Positions 1 to 5,335 of a stretch of DNA of 25,907 nt are shown here, piece by piece. Under the pieces are notes generated by a model that was not told where the DNA came from, ran no database searches, and saw only the letters and a program-made list of their open reading frames with translations. Positions within the stretch are counted from its first letter, which is position 1; each line of letters begins with the position of its first letter. Both the position numbers and the translations under genes were made by a program. Origin of the DNA: Tychonema litorale BBK16 (lineage in GTDB: Bacteria > Cyanobacteriota > Cyanobacteriia > Cyanobacteriales > Microcoleaceae); contig NZ_JAKJHX010000080.1 of NCBI RefSeq assembly GCF_021648855.1, positions 1 through 25,907 on the forward strand. Reading direction: 5' to 3'.

Positions 1-510
1 TCCAGGCATCCGTGCTTCAGCAATTTGAGATAATCCAAAGCGATAAAACTTGTTTGCATCAACTTCTTGTAAGAGATCTGTAAGCCCTAATCGCCTGCGT
101 CCTGAAATCTTTTCCAGAATATTGACATGAGTATAAATACCTTGCTTGCCAAGCAACTCCACAGGGTGAGTCATATCCAACACCCTCATGGAGCTGCAAT
201 GCTTATCGATAACTGGCTTTACCCTCTTACGATTTTCTTGAACCAAGGCATCTAGATTACTCTCAGTGACGACCTTGTTTGGACTGTCTGAAACATCTAA
301 CACTTCATCCCAACTAAGGTCTAGAGCTCTACAAATTTCAATAAAGGTCTTACGGTCTACGGGATTACCTGCAAAGAAGTTAGCAACTGAGGCACGAGAC
401 AGTTTAACTTGCTCCGCTAACTGCGCTTTGGTCAGTTTTTTGAAGACGATAGCTTCCTTTGCCCGTTTACCGCCTTCGGGAGATAGGCGCACTGAACGAC
501 GACTTGTCAT
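1..510 (-). CDS. HTH-NACHT-type NTPase, N-terminal part (truncated by window edge)
   Basis: The frame is open from an ATG at 510 to base 1, giving 170 codons with no stop, so only the N-terminus is present. Residues about 26-72 read as an XRE-like helix-turn-helix (LTKAQLAEQVKLSRASVAN, then FFAGNPVDRKTFIEICRALD). A segment follows with MRVLDM and IYTHVNILEKISGRRRL. This order (HTH, then RVLDM, then VNILEKITGRRRL) is what I recall from the N-termini of cyanobacterial NACHT-domain proteins, a STAND NTPase class that includes anti-phage sensors. The P-loop would lie just past the window edge, so the NTPase assignment is inferred from family knowledge and not seen. A TAA directly precedes the ATG, and an AT-rich TATAAT-containing stretch at 541-555 could be its -10. 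It is divergent from the small membrane protein at 685. Confidence 0.7.
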   Translation of the reverse strand, partial: MTSRRSVRLSPEGGKRAKEAIVFKKLTKAQLAEQVKLSRASVANFFAGNPVDRKTFIEICRALDLSWDEVLDVSDSPNKVVTESNLDALVQENRKRVKPVIDKHCSSMRVLDMTHPVELLGKQGIYTHVNILEKISGRRRLGLTDLLQEVDANKFYRFGLSQIAEARMPG

Positions 511-556
511 AGTTACACCGCTACACTCAAATGACTTTACATAATTATAATTATAC

Positions 557-641
557 ATTCTCAGACAAAAGTTGACAATCTTAGTTGCATCGGTTATTCT
601 CAGACAAAAGCAGTAGTTCTAAGACTTTTCAAGACAAAAAG
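557..641. promoter_or_regulatory. Direct repeats in divergent control region (candidate operator)
   Basis: ATTCTCAGACAAAAG occurs exactly twice, at 557-571 and 596-610 (39 bp apart). A degenerate third copy (TTTTCAAGACAAAAAG) lies near 626-641. They sit between the divergent HTH-NACHT gene and the small membrane-protein gene. Copy 1 abuts the -35 of the plus-strand promoter and copy 2 overlaps its -10. A protein bound here would control that promoter and perhaps the opposite one. The HTH of the adjacent NACHT-type protein is an obvious candidate binder, but this is inference. Confidence 0.5.
572..600 (+). promoter_or_regulatory. Sigma-70-type promoter for small membrane protein
   Basis: TTGACA at 572-577 and TATTCT at 595-600 are separated by exactly 17 nt and point toward the gene at 685. 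The -10 is one or two substitutions from TATAAT. The predicted transcription start near 607 gives a leader of about 78 nt. The 15-nt direct repeats overlap the promoter. Confidence 0.45.
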
Positions 642-684
642 TCGTACATACGCTAACATACTTATTGTAGGAGCAAGCGATCAT

Positions 685-933
685 ATGCCCAATCAGTCCC
701 CTGATCCATTGTCACAGCGTTCTTTTTACGAGTTTTTAAGAAAACTTCTCGCTCAGAACCGTAACGGTGCTGATAGCGCTGGACTCGTAGCGTATATCGC
801 TACTCTCGGTTTTCTTGCCTTTATCTTTATCTCTTTTGTAACCTTGACCGTGGTGAGGACTAATACTGTTCCGACGACGGGCAACACGACCACAATCACA
901 AATACGCAAGGAGACTTACCTCAATCCAAGTGA
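685..933 (+). CDS. Small single-pass membrane protein, unknown function
   Basis: 82 residues. The N-terminal ~38 residues are polar and basic (RSFYEFLRKLLAQNRNGADS). One hydrophobic helix follows at about 36-59 (LVAYIATLGFLAFIFISFV), and then a Thr/Asn-rich tail. The ATG at 685 is preceded by TAGGAG at 668-673, 11 nt away. I recognise no family. It is divergent from the HTH-NACHT gene and shares its control region, so it could be a membrane partner of that system, but nothing in its sequence proves this. The coding call rests on the ribosome-binding site, the near-consensus promoter and a clean membrane-protein composition. Confidence 0.55.
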   Translation: MPNQSPDPLSQRSFYEFLRKLLAQNRNGADSAGLVAYIATLGFLAFIFISFVTLTVVRTNTVPTTGNTTTITNTQGDLPQSK

Positions 934-1132
934 TAGTTAGGCTTCGAGCGATCGCTGTGTTTCTTCTAGCGAAGCGATCGCCCAAACCTTGTATCGAGCC
1001 TCTACCACCCAACACTGATTTCTGTAAATATACAGACAATTTCCGTCTATCTGGTGAAAAAACAACTTTTCCGTATAACACTTTAGTACCTAGTTATACG
1101 GAAAGTTTTCCTCTATCTCGTTTTAGTTAAAA
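934..1132. repeat. Non-coding stretch with hairpins and HIP1 sites
   Basis: No gene seen. Two GCGATCGC octamers lie at 948-955 and 974-981 inside an imperfect inverted repeat. TCTGTA-AATA-TACAGA at 1021-1036 is a small hairpin. TTTCCGTATAAC at 1068-1079 pairs perfectly with GTTATACGGAAA at 1093-1104 (12-bp stem, 13-nt loop). The hairpins could end the transcript of the gene at 685, but no T-run follows. Confidence 0.45.
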
Positions 1133-1236
1133 TTGTTTGAAACCTTTGTCTCTAGCTTACTTCATTTACCGCCCCAAACTCACACCGCGATATAATTCTG
1201 CGATCGCCATTTACGGTAGCGGGGGTTGACGAATTC
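1133..1236 (+). repeat. Dispersed TA-island repeat, copy A
   Basis: Begins TTGTTTGAAACCTTTGTCTC and includes GATATAATTCTGCGATCGC. Nearly identical to copies B (1679-1774) and C (2286-2360), all in the same orientation. Similarity to B continues through GGTAGCGGGGGTTGACGAAT to about 1236. Read on the minus strand it forms the 3' end of the toxin-stub frame at 1152-1346. Confidence 0.8.
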
Positions 1237-1346
1237 GATCGCGATCCACCGCCGTAAACCGTTCCTAAAATTGTAATCTTTCCATCTGCAATAAATTTAA
1301 CAATACGGTACTTTTCCCAAAATGAGGGCAATGTTGCGGACTTCAT
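1152..1346 (-). pseudogene. Truncated RelE/ParE-type toxin stub fused to repeat sequence
   Basis: The frame starts MKSATLPSFWEKYR, a typical start for cyanobacterial RelE/ParE-like toxins (compare MKSSVTKSFCTRLESLP at 2054). After codon 14 the similarity ends. The rest (IVKFIADGKITILGTVYGGG, then a Ser/Thr-rich part and DRRIISRCEFGAVNEVS) is not toxin, and its last third is encoded by repeat copy A. Its ATG overlaps the antitoxin stop as ATGA (1343-1346), the usual antitoxin-toxin coupling, so the operon start is intact while the toxin body has been lost. The 64-residue product may still be translated, but the conserved toxin core seen in the intact toxin (YRVLGLLEADRIYWYWIGAHDEYD) is absent. 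Confidence 0.6.
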
Positions 1347-1573
1347 AGCTGCTCATAGTCCATCGGCGTAGACATTCCCGCTGCAATCTCGGCTTTGGCT
1401 TTCCGGGCTGCCGCGACTAGATTATTCTTCGTCCGCTTAAACGACTCATCCCATCGCTTTTCTTCTTCAATTTCTGACAGATATGCGCGAACATTCTCCA
1501 CTACCTGCTTTTGAAGCTCGTCAGGTAGGGACTCAAGCATCTTAACGATCGTGGTAATTGCAGGAGAAGACAT
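1343..1573 (-). CDS. Type II antitoxin-like protein (partner toxin truncated)
   Basis: 76 residues, ATG at 1573. It has the pattern of small cyanobacterial antitoxins: an N-terminal helix with ESLPDELQKQVVENVRAYL, a charged middle (EIEEEKRWDESFKRTKNN), and a C-terminal tail AKAEIAAGMSTPMDYEQL. The antitoxin at 2281 has the same plan (LPPDRQDAIAARFLAELQEEQKWE, then RQEIAGGETVPLDE). It overlaps the following toxin frame by ATGA. Because that toxin is only a stub, this looks like an orphan antitoxin that could still neutralise a related toxin elsewhere. The role is inferred from gene order and resemblance. Confidence 0.7.
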   Translation of the reverse strand: MSSPAITTIVKMLESLPDELQKQVVENVRAYLSEIEEEKRWDESFKRTKNNLVAAARKAKAEIAAGMSTPMDYEQL

Positions 1574-1601
1574 GGCATCTATTCAGTGCAGTGGATCGTC
1601 T

Positions 1602-1679
1602 CTATTCTACAACCTTCGCCACAAACAAGCCATAAAGTATTTCAATATAATCGCGATCGAAGGTCAAAATCACCCGTTC
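1602..1679 (-). pseudogene. Possible DUF5615/PIN-like toxin remnant
   Basis: A 25-codon minus-strand run without a start (ERVILTFDRDYIEILYGLFV, then AKVVE, then stop) resembles the conserved strand-acid motif of DUF5615 PIN-like toxins (R-V/L-L-T-x-D-x-D-F/Y). It lies between repeat copy B and the antitoxin at 1573, where a lost module could have been. It is very short and has no start, so it is at most a relic; chance resemblance is possible. Confidence 0.3.
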
Positions 1680-1774
1680 CTTTGTCTCTAGCTTACTTCA
1701 TTTATCGCCCCAAACTCATACCGCGATATAATTCTGCGATCGCCATTTACGGTAGCGGGGGTTGACGAATTCGA
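1679..1774 (+). repeat. Dispersed TA-island repeat, copy B
   Basis: Second copy, closely matching copy A over its whole length (CCTTTGTCTCTAGCTTACTT ... GATATAATTCTGCGATCGC ... GGGGGTTGACGAATTCGA). It begins just past the stop codon of the RelE/ParE toxin at 1785. On the minus strand it keeps the frame DRRIISRYEFGAINEVS followed by TAG. Confidence 0.8.
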
Positions 1775-1784
1775 CCGCCTTAAA

Positions 1785-2054
1785 CTACATCCGTTTCAGC
1801 AATTCATCGTACTCGTCGTGTGCACCAATCCAGTACCAGTAAATACGATCGGCTTCCAATAAACCTAAAACACGATAATTGATACTGACACGAGCAGAAT
1901 AAATCGGTTGCCTCTGACTGACTCGCTTGAACTGAAGACTTGGATGATCAGGATCATCCTGCCAAAGAGCATAAGCTTTATCGGCTTGTTCCTGAACTGA
2001 TGCAGGAAGACTCTCTAGCCGCGTGCAAAATGACTTTGTAACACTTGATTTCAT
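1785..2054 (-). CDS. RelE/ParE-superfamily toxin
   Basis: 89 residues, the usual length for this superfamily of small mRNA-interferase or gyrase-targeting toxins. It shows the N-terminal helix pair (FCTRLESLPASVQEQADKAY), the ALWQDDPDHPSLQFKRV linker found in many cyanobacterial members, then the beta-sheet core YSARVSINYRVLGLLEADRIYWYWIGAHDEYD. The ATG at 2054 overlaps the stop of the antitoxin at 2281 as ATGA, so the two are translationally coupled. The sequence does not show whether it cuts ribosome-bound mRNA or acts otherwise. Unlike the neighbour at 1346 it is full length. Confidence 0.8.
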   Translation of the reverse strand: MKSSVTKSFCTRLESLPASVQEQADKAYALWQDDPDHPSLQFKRVSQRQPIYSARVSINYRVLGLLEADRIYWYWIGAHDEYDELLKRM

Positions 2055-2281
2055 TTTTGTGTTGGGAAAATCTCATCAAGTGGAACCGTTTCTCCTCCCG
2101 CAATTTCTTGGCGTACCATTGCAGCCATCTGATCCCATTGATCGTCTGTCGTGTCAGCAAAACGAGTTTCCCATTTTTGCTCCTCCTGCAACTCTGCCAA
2201 AAACCGAGCCGCGATCGCATCTTGCCGATCGGGTGGGAGTTTTTGGATTTGGGCGATCGCCTGTTGAAGGAGTTCAGTCAT
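2051..2281 (-). CDS. Antitoxin of RelE/ParE-type module
   Basis: 76 residues, ATG at 2281. Helical and acidic: QAIAQIQKLPPDRQDAIAAR, FLAELQEEQKWETRFADT, and tail RQEIAGGETVPLDEIFPTQK. It sits directly upstream of the toxin and overlaps it by ATGA. It should bind and neutralise the toxin and probably repress the operon, as is usual for type II systems; no DNA-binding fold is obvious by eye. The module is flanked by repeat copies B and C. Confidence 0.75.
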   Translation of the reverse strand: MTELLQQAIAQIQKLPPDRQDAIAARFLAELQEEQKWETRFADTTDDQWDQMAAMVRQEIAGGETVPLDEIFPTQK

Positions 2282-2285
2282 AATT

Positions 2286-2360
2286 TTGTTTGAAACCTTT
2301 GTCTCTAGCTTACTTCATTTACCGCCCCAAACTCATACCGCGATATAATTCTGCGATCGC
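2286..2360 (+). repeat. Dispersed TA-island repeat, copy C
   Basis: Third copy, from TTGTTTGAAACC to the HIP1 octamer at 2353-2360, very close to copy A over about 75 nt. It lies between the divergent RelE-type module (minus) and the DUF433/DUF5615 module (plus). It contains TATAAT at 2344-2349 on the plus strand, 54 nt before the ATG at 2403, so it may supply a -10 for that module; I see no good -35. Confidence 0.8.
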
Positions 2361-2402
2361 TATGCTGTAATAGAGATCAGTCCATTCAAACTTCCATAGT
2401 TT

Positions 2403-2705
2403 ATGACCGCAGCAGTATCTATTGACATTGGTACGCTCATTACACGCACTCCTGGATTGCATGGTGGATGTCCCCACATCCTCGGTAAAGGCGTTACCGT
2501 TCGCCGGATTGTAACCTGGTACAAGCGAGGATTGAATGCTGAAGAGATTTGCGATCGCATTTCTCATCTCACCCTCGCCGAAGTCTACGCCGCACTCACC
2601 TACTATCATGCTAATACCGCAGAAATTGAAACTGATTTGATCCATCAAGCAGCAGAAGCGAAGCGTCTAGAAGATTTGTACGCCAACTTTGGTAAAGAAG
2701 CATGA
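2403..2705 (+). CDS. DUF433 family antitoxin
   Basis: 100 residues. The DUF433 signature is clear: PGLHGGCPHILGKGVTVRRI, then WYKRGLNAEEICDRISHLTL, then AEVYAALTYYHAN. Usual members read GGxPxIxGTRIxVxxI, G(L)xxEEI, and PxLxxxxVxAALxYY. In many bacteria DUF433 proteins pair with PIN-like toxins as antitoxins and DNA-binding regulators. Here it overlaps a DUF5615 gene by ATGA (2702-2705), the standard pairing. There is no clear Shine-Dalgarno; the ATG at 2403 was chosen because the similarity begins soon after it. Confidence 0.85.
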   Translation: MTAAVSIDIGTLITRTPGLHGGCPHILGKGVTVRRIVTWYKRGLNAEEICDRISHLTLAEVYAALTYYHANTAEIETDLIHQAAEAKRLEDLYANFGKEA

Positions 2706-3070
2706 GTGAGATTAAGCTTTACCTAGATGAAGACTCCCAAGATCAGTCTCTTCTACGGGCCTTACGATCCCGTCAAGTCGATGTAACCACCGTCAACGAA
2801 ACTCAAACAGAAGGGTTAATCGACGAAGAACAACTTCGGCTAGCTGCCACTCAAAACAGAGTGCTGTACAGTCACAATATTGGAGACTTCTGTGAATTAC
2901 ATACTGAGTTCCTTGTCAGAGAGGAATCTCATGCTGGCATTGCGCTGCTTTCACAAGACTATTCTGTCGGCGAGCAAGTTAGAGCTATTATGGAACTAAC
3001 TGCGAATAAGACAGCAGAGGAAATGGTGAACCAGTTAGAGTTTTTGGGTAAATATTTGAAAAATAGCTAA
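2702..3070 (+). CDS. DUF5615 PIN-like toxin
   Basis: 122 residues, typical for DUF5615. It opens with the acidic motif IKLYLDEDSQDQSLLRALRS, matching the (L/F)D-E/x-D start of Mut7-C/DUF5615 PIN-like nucleases. The second motif VTTVNETQTEGLIDEEQLRL and third motif RVLYSHNIGDFCELHTEF follow. The third motif usually reads T-x-D-x-D-F; here the first acidic residue is Asn (SHNIGDF), which could affect metal binding. It is predicted to be a ribonuclease toxin held by the overlapping DUF433 protein. The assignment is firm by family; activity is inferred. Confidence 0.85.
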   Translation: MSEIKLYLDEDSQDQSLLRALRSRQVDVTTVNETQTEGLIDEEQLRLAATQNRVLYSHNIGDFCELHTEFLVREESHAGIALLSQDYSVGEQVRAIMELTANKTAEEMVNQLEFLGKYLKNS

Positions 3071-3140
3071 ATCCAGAAATATGAGCGATCGTTGCGATCG
3101 CCATTTCAAGCTCAATACTCTGTAAAGCATTATTTGTAGG

Positions 3141-3383
3141 TTAGGCGTAGGCAGGAAGTGGCTCATAAACAAGTTGCATAAGTTTTTCTGAGGGAACAGT
3201 TTCCATTGCATAGGTATTGCCTTGAGCATCGGCAAAATCTACTAGATAAGCGCGATCGTCAAAGCTCATCAGAATCGTACCAACTTGTCCCGATCGGAGC
3301 AAAATGGGTTGAGAGGTTTCTTTATGAATTGCCTGAATTTTTTCGGTCAAGGCAACAACATCATACTCGTTTAATATCATCAT
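3141..3383 (-). CDS. DUF4926 domain protein
   Basis: 80 residues. The DUF4926 pattern is visible: YDVVALTEKIQ, then LLRSGQVGTILMSFDDRAYL, then VDFADAQGNTYAMETVPSEK. Members are small SH3-like beta proteins often found beside antitoxin-like or toxin-like genes. Two in-frame ATGs exist (3383 and 3380); GAGGA at 3388-3392 fits either. It follows the gene at 3667 by 14 nt in the same direction, so the two form a likely operon. Its function is unknown; position inside a TA-rich island suggests a TA-like pair. Confidence 0.75.
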   Translation of the reverse strand: MMILNEYDVVALTEKIQAIHKETSQPILLRSGQVGTILMSFDDRAYLVDFADAQGNTYAMETVPSEKLMQLVYEPLPAYA

Positions 3384-3397
3384 AGTATCCTCACTTA

Positions 3398-3667
3398 TTA
3401 AGCTGACAATATTGCCGTGCCACCTCGATAAGTCGATTTATTTGCCCGCCCGGCCATGTATCGATCGAAAGTTGTGTAGTCTCCAGCTTTGTAGTCAGCA
3501 CGGGCAGCTTCAATTTCAGCAATGTCTTCGGGAGAATCGTCATCATTCGGGAATAATTCAGCTTCCAAAAATTCCCAAATCTTGTATCTTTCAGCAATTC
3601 CCAGTGACGAAATCGCTTCCAGCAGTGATTGAAATGAGATATCTACTTTCACGGCATTCTCAGTCAT
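3398..3667 (-). CDS. Small helical protein, antitoxin-like
   Basis: 89 residues from the ATG at 3667, preceded by GGAGGAAAG (3673-3681) with good spacing; a TTG at 3670 would add one residue but fits less well. The sequence is helical and acidic: ISFQSLLEAISSLGIAERYK, IWEFLEAELFPNDDDSPEDI, then ARADYKAGDYTTFDRYMAG. Proteins of this type are common in cyanobacteria next to small partner genes, and I regard it as the antitoxin-like half of a pair with the DUF4926 protein 14 nt downstream. That role is inferred from size, context and composition. Confidence 0.65.
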   Translation of the reverse strand: MTENAVKVDISFQSLLEAISSLGIAERYKIWEFLEAELFPNDDDSPEDIAEIEAARADYKAGDYTTFDRYMAGRANKSTYRGGTAILSA

Positions 3668-3743
3668 CAAAACTTTCCTCCACTTTTAATTTTATATTTA
3701 GCATATTTCTTCAAAAATTTCAAAATAGTTATATCCCGTTCCA

Positions 3744-3798
3744 CCACCGCAAACCGTTATCGCCCAAAACTTACGCCCCGATATAATTCTGCGATCGC
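3744..3798 (+). repeat. Dispersed TA-island repeat, divergent copy D
   Basis: Shares CGATATAATTCTGCGATCGC with copies A-C and a CCACCGCAAACCGTT segment like that downstream of copy A, but the outer parts differ. Its right side (CTTCAAGCTCAATACTCTGT, to about 3820) is matched near 3100-3122, downstream of the DUF5615 gene, so the DUF4926 pair is bracketed by that shared segment. Confidence 0.6.
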
Positions 3799-3868
3799 AA
3801 CTTCAAGCTCAATACTCTGTAACATCACTCCTCTCCGAGAGCTGCGCTAACGACCAAAATTGCTTTAT

Positions 3869-4723
3869 TTAAGCTTGATTATCCGTCCTCAAATTTTGTA
3901 TTTCCTCCAGCCCAAGTTGGGTGATTTGACTGATGGTTAAGTCATCAAATCGATCGAGCATTTGTTTGGCAATCTCAATTTTAGCCTCGGTTTTTCCTTG
4001 TTGTATTCCCTGATTTAAGGCTTTTTTGATAACATTTCGTTGGTCGTGAATGTAGATTTCTCTGTTATCTAAATCTTCCAATTCTTCTCGATTTAAATTA
4101 GAGCGATTGGCGATTTCAAAAGCTTGCTGAATTTCGGGAACAGAACCCATATTTTCGGGAATTTCCTGCAAACTTCTAGCAGTCTTCAGGAAATAGAGCC
4201 ATTTATCTGCTATGGTTTCTAATTGATGTAATTCTTTCTGGAACTTCGGTAATTCAGCAAATACTAACTCGATATCATAAATCGGATAATCAATGAGAAA
4301 TTCTCTTTCTTTCAGAATAAAGCTCGATATAACTTTATCCAAATTGGGGAAGATTTCAAAATCTGTAATTGTTAGCGCAATTACAGGATTCAGCATGGCA
4401 TAATCTTCCCCTGCTTCTAGTTGAATTGAGTAAGCCTTAGCAGCATTGTATAAAATACGCTTTTCAAAGCTTTCTATATTCAATACCTGCATTTCAATAA
4501 TTACAGTTTTGTCATGTTCCAGGGTGGCTTTGACATCCAGGTATGTGTCTTTAATTCCTCGGATGCGCGGTGCTAGATAGGGATTAAGGATTTCGAGGTG
4601 TTTGATCGTGCGATCGCCATTATAGAGCAAAGCATTCAAAAAACTGATTAGAATGTCCTTACTTTGCTCTGAACCAAAAATCTTTTTGAACGCAAAATCA
4701 GTTTTGGGGTTGATAAACTGCAT
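3869..4723 (-). CDS. Rpn family PD-(D/E)XK nuclease
   Basis: 284 residues. The N-terminus MQFINPKTDFAFKKIFGSEQ is the hallmark of the Rpn (recombination-promoting nuclease, formerly transposase_31-like) family. The PD-(D/E)XK active site is visible as D63 (KDTYLDVKA) and E77-x-Q79 (VIIEMQV). The C-terminal ~50 residues hold the usual helical, charged tail (ALNQGIQQGKTEAKIEIAKQ). Family members cut DNA and are tied to recombination and, more recently, to phage defence. It stands alone at the right border of the TA-rich island, 61 bp from the GNAT gene. The protein appears complete; full-length members are about 280-310 residues. Confidence 0.9.
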   Translation of the reverse strand: MQFINPKTDFAFKKIFGSEQSKDILISFLNALLYNGDRTIKHLEILNPYLAPRIRGIKDTYLDVKATLEHDKTVIIEMQVLNIESFEKRILYNAAKAYSIQLEAGEDYAMLNPVIALTITDFEIFPNLDKVISSFILKEREFLIDYPIYDIELVFAELPKFQKELHQLETIADKWLYFLKTARSLQEIPENMGSVPEIQQAFEIANRSNLNREELEDLDNREIYIHDQRNVIKKALNQGIQQGKTEAKIEIAKQMLDRFDDLTISQITQLGLEEIQNLRTDNQA

Positions 4724-4784
4724 AGCAAAGATTGATTAATAATTTTAGTCCTATTATAGTTTACCAAAAACGAAGTTAACACTC

Positions 4785-5267
4785 TCAATTCAAAACTTTT
4801 TTGTAAACGCGATCGCACCTTTGCGTCTCAACACCAGTTGTTGGTTGATATCCGTTCTTTTCGTACATCTTCACAGCTTCCTTGAGCACGCTAGCCGTTT
4901 CTATCCAAATTTCATCAAAGCCGCGACTGGTAATCTTACTCTCCAATTCTTGGAGTAAAAATTTTCCTAAACCTTGTTTCCTAGCCCTTGGCAAAATATA
5001 CATTTTGCGAATTTCTACAGCATTGTTCCCGCGTTCGATGGGATAGTAAGCAGCCGTACCCACTATTTCTCCTTCCCATTCAACTACCCAAAATTCTCCA
5101 CCCTTGGCATGATAATGTATTTCGACATCATAAACATCTCGATCCGCACCGAAGGGCTCAGACTTTAAACCGTACTCTAATAAAACATCCCGAATTACAT
5201 GAAAGGCATCAGCCCGATCGCGCGTTTCCCAGGAACGAATCAAAAAATCGTGATATAGGGTTCTCAT
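4785..5267 (-). CDS. GNAT family N-acetyltransferase
   Basis: 160 residues. The acetyl-CoA-binding motif A is R96-K97-Q98-G99-L100-G101 within YILPRARKQGLGKFLLQELE, preceded by the beta-4 strand with VEIRKM. The tail AVKMYEKNGYQPTTGVE is the typical C-terminal GNAT element (YxxxGF/Y). The acceptor substrate cannot be read from the sequence. The ATG at 5267 gives the full fold; no strong ribosome-binding site is seen. It lies 68 bp downstream of the TPR-glycosyltransferase in the same direction and may be cotranscribed with it. Confidence 0.85.
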   Translation of the reverse strand: MRTLYHDFLIRSWETRDRADAFHVIRDVLLEYGLKSEPFGADRDVYDVEIHYHAKGGEFWVVEWEGEIVGTAAYYPIERGNNAVEIRKMYILPRARKQGLGKFLLQELESKITSRGFDEIWIETASVLKEAVKMYEKNGYQPTTGVETQRCDRVYKKVLN

Positions 5268-5335
5268 TGGTGGTTGTAAATCATGTTGCTGAAGACAAAA
5301 TTTTCGGTTTCACTGAATATCATAGGATTTTACCA

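Noticed and set aside
266..544. Plus-strand 92-codon frame at the left edge
   Set aside because: It is antisense to the HTH-NACHT frame, whose HTH and VNILEKISGRRRL-type motifs are clearly coding.
1133..2360. Integron attC sites as an explanation of repeats A-C
   Set aside because: The terminal R'/R'' core motifs (GTTRRRY/RYYYAAC) could not be found in a consistent place, and no integrase gene is present.
2319..2648. Minus-strand 109-codon frame
   Set aside because: Antisense to the well-recognised DUF433 gene; no family resemblance.
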